This document shows positions 1 through 4,259 of a DNA stretch of 5,065 nt, piece after piece. The DNA lies in NCBI GenBank assembly GCA_021791455.1, contig JAJYWM010000340.1, forward strand, positions 1 through 5,065. Reading direction: 5' to 3'. The notes beneath the pieces were generated by a model. The model saw only the letters and a program-made list of their open reading frames with translations. It ran no database searches and was not told where the DNA came from. Origin of the DNA: a bacterium (GTDB taxonomy: Bacteria; Chloroflexota; Dormibacteria; UBA8260; Bog-877). The stretch's first letter is position 1; each line of letters opens with the position of its first letter. The translations under genes were made by a program, and so were the position numbers.

Positions 1-84
1 CCTCGGTAGACTGGCCGGTGCGGCCACCGGACGGCCAACCGGCGGACGCTCAGGACTCTGCGGTCGCCGGGCGCGATGTCGCGG
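1..84. other. Left-edge sequence, possible 3' end of an upstream gene
   Basis: No complete gene fits here. Reading from base 3, the + strand stays open through this stretch with mostly G or C in third positions, and stops only at 117-119, inside the tRNA-like gene. That could be the tail of a coding region cut by the window edge, but running through a tRNA makes this doubtful. A perfect 6-bp hairpin lies at 15-30 (CCGGTG, loop CGGC, CACCGG). It has no T-run after it, so it is not a convincing terminator. Confidence 0.2.
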
Positions 85-159
85 GCCGAGGTAGCTCAGT
101 TGGTAGAGCACGGGTCTGAAAAACCCGTGCCTTTAATCTCCAGTTATACCCTTTTCGGC
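85..159 (+). tRNA. tRNA-Phe(GAA)-like gene with a non-canonical T-arm, possibly a pseudo-tRNA
   Basis: The 5' two thirds is a standard tRNA-Phe. It has acceptor strand GCCGAGG (85-91), TA, a D-arm with GCTC (94-97) pairing to GAGC (106-109), and an anticodon arm with CGGGT (111-115) pairing to ACCCG (123-127) around loop CTGAAAA, giving anticodon GAA at 118-120. The 3' third departs from the rule. There is no TTCGA-type T-loop; only a 3-bp TAA/TTA stem (134-136 with 144-146) can be drawn. The segment TTTCGGC (153-159) can still pair with the acceptor strand using two G-U wobbles, and this makes the gene 75 nt, a normal tRNA length. No CCA is encoded after it. Either the gene is degenerate, or a recombination event replaced its 3' half, as happens at tRNA integration sites. 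Anticodon and 5' half are sure; functionality is not. Confidence 0.55.
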
Positions 160-171
160 CCCTTTTCGGCC
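150..171 (+). repeat. Tandem repeat, 2 x 11 bp
   Basis: CCTTTTCGGCC occurs twice back to back (150-160 and 161-171). The first copy contains the presumed 3' acceptor strand of the tRNA-like gene, so the duplication sits exactly at the tRNA 3' end, where site-specific integration and replication slippage both leave marks. Confidence 0.8.
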
Positions 172-200
172 CATCCAGTGGATAAAGCACGGGTATCCGG
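169..200 (+). pseudogene. Second tRNA-like fragment
   Basis: AGTGGATAAAGCACGGGTAT (177-196) resembles the D-arm and start of the anticodon arm of the first tRNA (AGTTGGTAGAGCACGGGTCT). The 9-mer AGCACGGGT is identical at 107-115 and 186-194, a spacing of 79 bp, about one tRNA plus a short spacer. After it the sequence reads ATCCGG, and no matching 3' anticodon strand, T-arm or acceptor follows. It could be the relic of a second tRNA in a tandem array, or a partial duplication produced at an attachment site. Confidence 0.35.
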
Positions 201-404
201 AGCACCACCTCAAGGCTCACTCCCCCGCGCCGCGGAGTGGGGCAGTTTGAGATGAGCCGTTCTGGCTCGGGCTGTAGGCTATTGTCGTGGCTGGGCGGTC
301 AAGAGGCTCCACTGACCCGGGCGGCCACGGCTGCGGACCTGACGGGACCATCCCAAGGGACTCACGGACGACGGAGGGACTAGTTACGCAAGAGTCACTT
401 GAGG
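201..404. other. Non-coding stretch with two small hairpins
   Basis: No convincing gene lies between the tRNA-like sequences and the promoter at 405. Two perfect inverted repeats are visible: CACTCC (218-223) with GGAGTG (234-239), which encloses the alternative palindrome CCGCG-C-CGCGG (225-235), and GAGCC (254-258) with GGCTC (264-268). Neither is followed by a T-run. They could be protein-binding sites or transcript structures; nothing in the sequence assigns a role. Confidence 0.4.
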
Positions 405-433
405 TTGATCGGCTTGCGGATCAGCCGTACACT
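405..433 (+). promoter_or_regulatory. Promoter P1 of the methyltransferase gene (leaderless)
   Basis: A -35 element TTGATC (405-410) and a -10 element TACACT (428-433) are separated by exactly 17 bp, the spacing used by the main vegetative sigma factor. Transcription would begin near 440-442, that is, at or next to the ATG at 442. No ribosome binding site precedes that ATG, so the mRNA is predicted to be leaderless, a common arrangement in Actinomycetota. Confidence 0.6.
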
Positions 434-441
434 TGTTCGAA

Positions 442-1314
442 ATGGGTGTAGATGAGATGCCCGTAGCTGCGCGCTCCGGCGTCCTCTTTGACCCGGAACC
501 CTTTCGCGCTTCGCCTGGCCCAGCCGTCCTGCGCTACCCGGGTTCGAAGTGGACGCTTGCCAAGCTCATCGTGGACCACTTCCAACCCCACTACCACTAC
601 GTCGAACCGTACTTCGGGACAGGTGCCGTCTTCTTCACGAAGCCGCCTGTCCCACACGAGGTCTTGAACGATTCGAATGGTGCCGTTGTCAATCTGTTCA
701 AGGTACTTCGCGATCACACCGACGACCTGTGCTGGGCACTGGAGACCACACCGTGGGCTCGCGATGAGTACGACCATTCCGACGAACCGGCGGGAGACCC
801 GATTGAGGACGCCCGCAGGTTCGTAGTACGGTGCTGGCAGGCCCACGCCAGCGATCTGGCTAAGAAGACCGGGTGGAAGAGCCGGGGCGCGCAGCAGCGA
901 GCCGGTGGAATGTCCCACCGGTGGCAGAAGGTGCCAGAGCAGTTGCGTGCGCTTGCTTGGCGCCTATCTGACGCGGAGATTGAGAACCGCGAAGCCGTAG
1001 AGGTCATACGGAGACATGCTGCCCCGGACTGCTTAATCTATGCAGATCCTCCGTATCCCCACAGCGTCAGGACGCAAACGATGTACGGGAAGGAGATGAG
1101 TGATGACCAACACCGCCGTCTGCTAGAGGCGCTGCTCGCGCATCCCGGCCCAGTCGTCGTGAGTGGCTACGCGAACGATATGTACGATTGCGCCCTTTCC
1201 GACTGGCTGAGGATTCGGACTAAGGCACCGAAAACCGAAAAGGCATCCGTGAGAACGGAGGTCCTTTGGGTGAAGCCGCCTATCCAAAGTAGGTCCGGGG
1301 CCAAATTTCGCTGA
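442..1314 (+). CDS. DNA adenine-N6 methyltransferase, D12 (Dam) family
   Basis: A predicted S-adenosylmethionine-dependent enzyme that methylates adenine N6 in a short DNA target, acting in the cytoplasm. The motif order is that of D12-class (alpha-type) methyltransferases. Motif X is RYPGSK at residues 31-36, motif I is VEPYFGTG at 54-61 for cofactor binding, a LND motif-II-like segment lies at 75-77, then about 120 residues that would hold the target-recognition domain, and finally the catalytic DPPY at 202-205. The 290-residue length is close to that of Dam. The ATG at 442 is chosen because it coincides with the start site predicted from promoter P1; a TTG at 433 and an ATG at 457 are alternatives, but none has a good ribosome binding site. 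The 3' end overlaps a convergent gene by 35 bp, whose product looks like a restriction endonuclease. The recognition sequence cannot be read from the protein. The family is certain; a role as the partner of the nuclease is inferred. Confidence 0.93.
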   Translation: MGVDEMPVAARSGVLFDPEPFRASPGPAVLRYPGSKWTLAKLIVDHFQPHYHYVEPYFGTGAVFFTKPPVPHEVLNDSNGAVVNLFKVLRDHTDDLCWALETTPWARDEYDHSDEPAGDPIEDARRFVVRCWQAHASDLAKKTGWKSRGAQQRAGGMSHRWQKVPEQLRALAWRLSDAEIENREAVEVIRRHAAPDCLIYADPPYPHSVRTQTMYGKEMSDDQHRRLLEALLAHPGPVVVSGYANDMYDCALSDWLRIRTKAPKTEKASVRTEVLWVKPPIQSRSGAKFR

Positions 1315-2047
1315 AGTAGGCCCTGGCCTTCTCGATAGGCGAGCTTAGCGGTGGCGCCTCAAGTGCGAATGTGGACGTGACCCATGTGGCCCAACGCAGA
1401 AGCGGGTAGTACTTGAGCTGGCCGCCCGAGTTCATGTAGCACTGCCACAGCCGATGTCGGCGGCCATTATCATCAATGTAGCCATTTAGGGAGCTTCCCT
1501 CTTCCAGCCACTCCACTTCGCCGATGGGGTTCGCTAACCTCAGGTCCATCGGAAAGGCCAGGAGCTGGAACGAAGTCCAGGATGCATTGTGGGCCAATAC
1601 GCCATATCGGCTTGAATTGAGGTCAATCGTCGTGCTCAGCGCGGCGTGCCACGAGGACACGAGATCCACTATGGCTGGCCCTGCGAGCATCGGCTCCGTG
1701 GCCCAATTGATCTGCTGGGAGAGGAGGTGCCGGCGGAAGAGGGCCAGCGAGTTGGAAAGCTCCATGAAGCTGGATCGATTGGCCGGCGGCTGCATGGCGC
1801 TCATCTTGCAGGAAATGCCAAACGGAAGACTGTCGGTCTCCACGATGACATCGAACACTCCTCTATTCTCAGGGGCACGCGCCTTCAGGACAGCGGCCAG
1901 CGCTCGTTCGTAGTCGCGGAACCCCGGCATAGTTCGCCCGCCCGGCCTGAGTACTTGGCCGGTGCCGTCGCGATAGGTACTGAGGACGAGGCGAAGGACC
2001 TCTAGTTCGACCGGGCTCAGCGGCCGATCACGGTACGCGTATTGCAC
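1280..2047 (-). CDS. Putative type II restriction endonuclease
   Basis: A 255-residue protein, predicted to cut DNA at the site protected by the convergent methyltransferase. I do not recognise the precise family. The visible signature is FDV (D66) followed by a hydrophobic strand and GISCK (S79, K81), then Glu at 96. Classical PD-(D/E)xK nucleases have Glu or Asp two residues before Lys. A Ser there with a displaced Glu about 14 residues later is the layout of Cfr10I/NgoMIV-type enzymes, although the spacing between D66 and K81 is shorter here than in those. The C-terminal part has a tryptophan- and tyrosine-rich stretch (CYMNSGGQLKYYPL, 203-216) that could contact DNA. The GTG at 2047 is chosen because AAAGG lies 9 nt upstream and because the open frame before it (to 2251) has a Gly/Arg/Pro-rich composition typical of a non-coding frame; a TTG at 2089 is the alternative. 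The C-terminus overlaps the methyltransferase gene tail-to-tail. The nuclease role rests on motif and context. Confidence 0.6.
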   Translation of the reverse strand: MQYAYRDRPLSPVELEVLRLVLSTYRDGTGQVLRPGGRTMPGFRDYERALAAVLKARAPENRGVFDVIVETDSLPFGISCKMSAMQPPANRSSFMELSNSLALFRRHLLSQQINWATEPMLAGPAIVDLVSSWHAALSTTIDLNSSRYGVLAHNASWTSFQLLAFPMDLRLANPIGEVEWLEEGSSLNGYIDDNGRRHRLWQCYMNSGGQLKYYPLLRWATWVTSTFALEAPPLSSPIEKARAYFSEIWPRTYFG

Positions 2048-2313
2048 TTCGAAATGCCTTTGTTGGGGGTGGTTCTGAGTTCGAAGCAATTTACACCCCC
2101 GCCGGGGTGCGCCGGGGAGTCCTGCGTGAGCAGCCCCACGATCTCCTCTGCGGACCAAACGTGATCGGCGACCCCAGCCGCCATAGCCTTGGTTCGGGGG
2201 TAGGGGCTCGCCCGGCTCTTGTGGACTCGGGCGAAGCTGTAGCGCATCCATTGGAGTCCAACGGCGGCGGCCATCTCGTTCACTTCGGAAGGCTTCCTTA
2301 GGCGCCTAGGCAT
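2017..2313 (-). CDS. Small reading frame resembling the C-terminal tail of a DDE transposase
   Basis: 98 codons from ATG at 2313. Residues about 22-62 (including YSFARVHKSR and AMAAGVADHVWSAEEIVGLL) look like the end of insertion-sequence transposases, where a phrase of the type 'NF.RVHK.L..TPAMAAG..DHVWS.EE' is common. The catalytic DDE core is absent: the region upstream belongs to the divergent operon and its promoter. The frame ends 31 bp inside the nuclease gene start. It may be a transposase relic, or a short real gene coupled to the nuclease that has borrowed this segment. A fusion with the nuclease through one frameshift is also possible, since the nuclease frame is open up to 2251. 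No clear promoter or ribosome binding site was found in front of the ATG. The resemblance is from memory, not from an alignment. Confidence 0.4.
   Translation of the reverse strand: MPRRLRKPSEVNEMAAAVGLQWMRYSFARVHKSRASPYPRTKAMAAGVADHVWSAEEIVGLLTQDSPAHPGGGVNCFELRTTPNKGISKCNTRTVIGR
2094..2109 (-). promoter_or_regulatory. Hairpin just upstream of the nuclease start
   Basis: CACCCC (2094-2099) and GGGGTG (2104-2109) form a perfect 6-bp GC-rich stem with a 4-nt loop. On the minus strand it lies within the upstream small frame, 47 nt before the GTG start and 5 nt before the alternative TTG start of the nuclease. It could limit ribosome access or transcription into the nuclease gene. It is not followed by a T-run. 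Confidence 0.3.
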
Positions 2314-2382
2314 ATGGCCAGTGTCGCGCGCCGCGGAGATCGGGCCGATCGAAACTGACAAACCGCTCCGTGCCGCAATCAC

Positions 2383-2410
2383 TTGACTCTCGTCAGGATC
2401 CTGGTACCGT
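2383..2410 (+). promoter_or_regulatory. Promoter P2 of the central operon
   Basis: TTGACT (2383-2388) and TACCGT (2405-2410) are separated by 16 bp and match the vegetative sigma pattern. The predicted start is near 2417, giving a leader of about 40 nt that begins with the palindrome at 2418-2431 and ends with a strong ribosome binding site. Confidence 0.6.
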
Positions 2411-2417
2411 TCTGGGC

Positions 2418-2431
2418 GGAACACATGTTCC
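2418..2431. promoter_or_regulatory. LexA (SOS) box-like operator
   Basis: GGAACACATGTTCC is two 6-bp perfect half-sites around a 2-bp centre. Its core GAAC-N4-GTTC is the core of LexA boxes in Gram-positive bacteria (Bacillus consensus CGAACRNRYGTTYC, matched here at all but the first base). The site covers the predicted transcription start of P2, where a bound repressor would block initiation. The outer bases differ from the TCGAAC...GTTCGA form usual in actinobacteria, so another dimeric repressor is a real alternative. Confidence 0.5.
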
Positions 2432-2444
2432 CTACCTAACCCAT

Positions 2445-2450
2445 GAGGAG
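2445..2450 (+). promoter_or_regulatory. Ribosome binding site that fixes the 2457 start
   Basis: GAGGAG with 6 nt to the ATG at 2457. It favours that start over the out-of-frame ATG at 2443 that lies just in front of it. Confidence 0.75.
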
Positions 2451-2456
2451 ATCGAT

Positions 2457-2720
2457 ATGGCGCTACACGAGGCAGACTCTCAGCCCCGAGCGGTTCAACA
2501 CCTCTGGTGCCGAGATCGACGTGCGTGGGCGCTCCAGCGGTGGAGCGATGGACGGTGGGCGGTCTTCGAACGCTACGAGGCCCTGGGCACCGGTCACGCC
2601 TGGACGGTCGTTCCCGGCCGGTACCTCTTCCTTCCCACTTATGGCCGTCCCTCAGCCTCAGACTTCCCAAGTTGGGTGCCAGTTCAGATCGCCCGAGCTT
2701 TGGCTGGAGCCGCCGCATGA
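2457..2720 (+). CDS. Small protein of unknown function, first gene of the SOS-box operon
   Basis: 87 residues, not recognised. The sequence is unusually rich in tryptophan (seven: residues 17, 24, 29, 34, 49, 73 and one flanking pair region counted by eye) with alternating aromatic and charged residues between 15 and 60 (LWCRDRRAW, RWSDGRWAVFERY, VVPGRYLFLPTYG), which suggests a compact beta-sheet fold. The C-terminus (76-87) is a short alanine-rich helix. No signal peptide or membrane segment is seen. The start is fixed by GAGGAG 6 nt upstream. The stop overlaps the next start in ATGA, so the two proteins are probably made in a fixed ratio and may act together. The promoter and the LexA-like operator just upstream suggest induction on DNA damage, by inference only. 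Confidence 0.7.
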   Translation: MALHEADSQPRAVQHLWCRDRRAWALQRWSDGRWAVFERYEALGTGHAWTVVPGRYLFLPTYGRPSASDFPSWVPVQIARALAGAAA

Positions 2721-3259
2721 TCCCGGAGCTGATCTCTGCTGCGGTTGGCGACTTGGTCACGAAGGCGGTCGGCGAGCTGGTTGACCACACGGTGAAGAGG
2801 TCCAATCTTCCCACTGAGGTGCGGTACGCCGCTTACCGCGACTTCCGCCATGCGGCACTCCGGGCGCTCCTGGCACTGGACGTTTGGACAACAGCGCGCC
2901 CTGGCTTAGTCGGGGCCGCCTGGAGCTGGCCGGTGGCCCTAGGCAGCTACAGGGCGTATCTCAAGAACATGCAGGAAATGGTGGTCCAGTTTGCGGAGCT
3001 CGTCTGCGTGGGAACGCCGGAGGTAGCCCAATCAGCGGTCAAGGTGACCGACGCTCTGGTGGCACTGAGTAAGGAGATCCACATCCCCACACTTGCTGAC
3101 CGACGCAGGCGCCCAATCCAGTTGGGCGGATACGCTCGGCGCCGCGGCGAGGTACTAGAGGCCATGCGCGAGTTCATGGTTTGGAGCACTGCCGATCTCG
3201 GACGCTCGCGGCCTGCGAAAGTGATTGGATCGGTGGAAACGAAACAATTGGCCACCTGA
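2717..3259 (+). CDS. Helical protein of unknown function, second gene of the SOS-box operon
   Basis: 180 residues, not recognised. It appears almost wholly alpha-helical: an amphipathic N-terminal helix (IPELISAAVGDLVTKAVGEL, 2-21), then AAYRDFRHAALRALLALDVW (38-57), a hydrophobic but tryptophan-containing segment (GLVGAAWSWPVAL, 63-75), and further helices at about 78-120. A basic cluster DRRRRP (129-133) and a second at 139-143 (YARRR) could contact nucleic acid or a membrane surface. The 63-75 segment is too short and polar-flanked to be a sure membrane span. The ATG at 2717 is chosen because it overlaps the upstream stop (ATGA) and has GGAG 7 nt before it; an open frame extends farther back to 2507 but is the shadow of the preceding gene. 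Together with its partner it forms a two-gene cassette of unknown role. Confidence 0.75.
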   Translation: MIPELISAAVGDLVTKAVGELVDHTVKRSNLPTEVRYAAYRDFRHAALRALLALDVWTTARPGLVGAAWSWPVALGSYRAYLKNMQEMVVQFAELVCVGTPEVAQSAVKVTDALVALSKEIHIPTLADRRRRPIQLGGYARRRGEVLEAMREFMVWSTADLGRSRPAKVIGSVETKQLAT

Positions 3260-3404
3260 TACGAGTTCCGAGCTACTGGGCACTTTCGCAGATCTGGCAG
3301 AGGTTTGAGATAGCCTCCCCAAACAAAACGAGCGCGTTCCTCGCGGAGGCGCTCAGTGCATCCGCCCAGACCATACTGCTGACCGAGCGCTGTCTGCCGT
3401 GAAA
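3260..3404. other. Downstream region of the central operon, with a stem-loop
   Basis: It holds a strong imperfect stem at 3330-3354 (GAGCG...CGCTC outside CCTC-GCG-GAGG, with a 4-nt bulge). On the + strand no T-run follows; on the minus strand the stem is followed by GTTTTGTTT, so it could stop transcription coming from the right. A + strand frame overlapping the preceding gene and ending at 3402 encodes a plausible 48-residue segment after 3259, but the only starts are an early TTG or a CTG, so I do not call it a gene. Confidence 0.4.
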
Positions 3405-3430
3405 TGTGGTATAGAATCACACTATTTTTT
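3405..3430 (+). terminator. Weak intrinsic terminator of the central operon
   Basis: TGTGGT (3405-3410) pairs with ATCACA (3416-3421) around a 5-nt loop and is followed, after CTA, by six T residues (3425-3430). The stem is AT-rich, so termination may be partial. It is placed between the central operon and promoter P3. Confidence 0.45.
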
Positions 3431-3439
3431 GATTATCGC

Positions 3440-3468
3440 TTGACAGAATTGGCGAACGGTTGTACGGT
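3440..3468 (+). promoter_or_regulatory. Promoter P3 of the right-hand cluster (leaderless)
   Basis: TTGACA (3440-3445), a perfect consensus -35, is 17 bp from TACGGT (3463-3468). The start site is predicted at about 3475-3478, on top of the ATG at 3478, so translation would be leaderless. The spacer and -10 also contain GAAC-GGTT-GTAC (3454-3465), one base off the GAAC-N4-GTTC core seen downstream of P2. Confidence 0.7.
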
Positions 3469-3477
3469 GCTTCTGTG

Positions 3478-3984
3478 ATGGAACCGATTGCGGCTACTGG
3501 CAAGGCGACGAAGGTGACGCTTCCGCGGCCATGGGACTTCGTGGGGATCATGCGGTGGGAGGGCGAGGACGGAGTTCGCAAGAGGTACTACACGCTAAGG
3601 CCATTCGCGGAGACCTGCATGCTATTGGGGGACATGAGCTGGGCGCCTCACTCCGATTGGTATACCCGTCCTAAGTTGGTCATGACCTTGGCGGCTCTGC
3701 AAGCAGAGTGGGATGAGTGCAATTCCATTAAGGGGCAGGCTTGGATTGCCTGCCGATTCTGGACGCAGGAAGTCGCTTGCCTCAGGGCGGTGCGACTGAC
3801 CGGTGGTCCTGGGGCGAGTCTAGCAGAGGAGCAGCGTCCCGAGAATCTCGAAGAGTACCTCGATGGTCCGGGGTTTGCAGAGTTCGTGAAGGTATTGCGG
3901 TACCTTGCCCGTCGGCAAAGGAGCGCCGACAACTTTGTCGGCTTGGGCGAGCGGAACCTGCAGACGGGAGGGAAGGTGGCGTGA
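3478..3984 (+). CDS. Protein of unknown function at the head of the relaxase-side cluster
   Basis: 168 residues, not recognised. The N-terminal 60 residues look like a beta-rich module (VTLPRPWDFVGIMRWEGE, KRYYTLRPF), and the rest is helical (PKLVMTLAALQAEWDE, 65-80; EYLDGPGFAEFVKVLRYLARRQ, 126-147). Three cysteines (47, 81, 92) plus a fourth at 101 are present but not in a zinc-finger spacing. No signal peptide or membrane segment is seen. The ATG at 3478 is chosen because promoter P3 predicts transcription to start there; there is no ribosome binding site. The end overlaps the next gene in GTGA, pointing to translational coupling. Lying in the same direction as, and upstream of, a relaxase gene, it may be an accessory protein of DNA transfer, but this is guilt by association only. 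Confidence 0.75.
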   Translation: MEPIAATGKATKVTLPRPWDFVGIMRWEGEDGVRKRYYTLRPFAETCMLLGDMSWAPHSDWYTRPKLVMTLAALQAEWDECNSIKGQAWIACRFWTQEVACLRAVRLTGGPGASLAEEQRPENLEEYLDGPGFAEFVKVLRYLARRQRSADNFVGLGERNLQTGGKVA

Positions 3985-4259
3985 CGCGAACCAATCGGAT
4001 ACCCGAATCGCAGCGCCGTGAACTAGGGTTTACAGCCGCAATCTTGGACCGGTGCCAGTTGGTTCCACATTTTTACGCCGTCGGGTACCGGCTTGGGCTG
4101 GCGTGCACGACCGGTCTACTGCCGGTGGAAGACTTCAGGGGACGCAGGGACTTGAAGGCGCTAGGCTTCTACGACGGCCTCGCGGGGCTCTCGCTGAGCC
4201 CCGCAGCCCTCGCGCAGCGTGGCGTTTGGCTCGAGCCCACGGATTCAGGGGATGATTGA
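3981..4259 (+). CDS. Small protein of unknown function coupled to the preceding gene
   Basis: 92 residues, not recognised. The N-terminus is polar and basic (TRTNRIPESQRRE), followed by a predicted helix (LGFTAAILDRCQLVPHFYAVGYRLGL, about 15-40 with aromatic residues on one face) and a second helical region near 55-80; the tail is acidic (DSGDD). GTG at 3981 is the start because it overlaps the preceding stop (GTGA) and has GGGAGG 9 nt upstream. Small proteins with a basic N-terminus next to relaxase genes are often DNA-binding transfer accessories, but no ribbon-helix-helix or helix-turn-helix pattern is clear here, so no function is assigned. Confidence 0.7.
   Translation: MTRTNRIPESQRRELGFTAAILDRCQLVPHFYAVGYRLGLACTTGLLPVEDFRGRRDLKALGFYDGLAGLSLSPAALAQRGVWLEPTDSGDD

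Noticed and set aside
430..450. GTTCGAA-centred partial palindrome at the methyltransferase start as a LexA site
   Set aside because: The half-sites are in the wrong order and spacing for GAAC-N4-GTTC, and the outer arms match only partly.
421..1007. Minus-strand open frames across the methyltransferase gene
   Set aside because: They are antisense shadows of a gene with unmistakable motifs, and their products show no domain and an arginine/serine-rich composition.
1524..2005. Plus-strand open frames inside the nuclease gene
   Set aside because: They mirror the minus-strand coding frame, have no ribosome binding site and no recognisable product.
2443..2784. Plus-strand frame starting at the ATG at 2443
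   Set aside because: The ribosome binding site overlaps this ATG and is correctly spaced only for 2457; the product is a low-complexity shadow.
2314..2814. Upstream extension of the transposase-tail-like frame on the minus strand
   Set aside because: It runs antisense through P2 and both genes of the central operon; its composition is that of a shadow frame, so the ATG at 2313 is preferred.
3181..3402. Possible third gene of the central operon
   Set aside because: The 48-residue part after 3259 looks protein-like and ends just before the terminator, but the only starts are TTG deep inside the previous gene or CTG at 3256. It may deserve a look if a homolog exists.
2947..3420. Minus-strand 157-codon frame
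   Set aside because: It is antisense to the 180-residue gene and has no start signals or domain.
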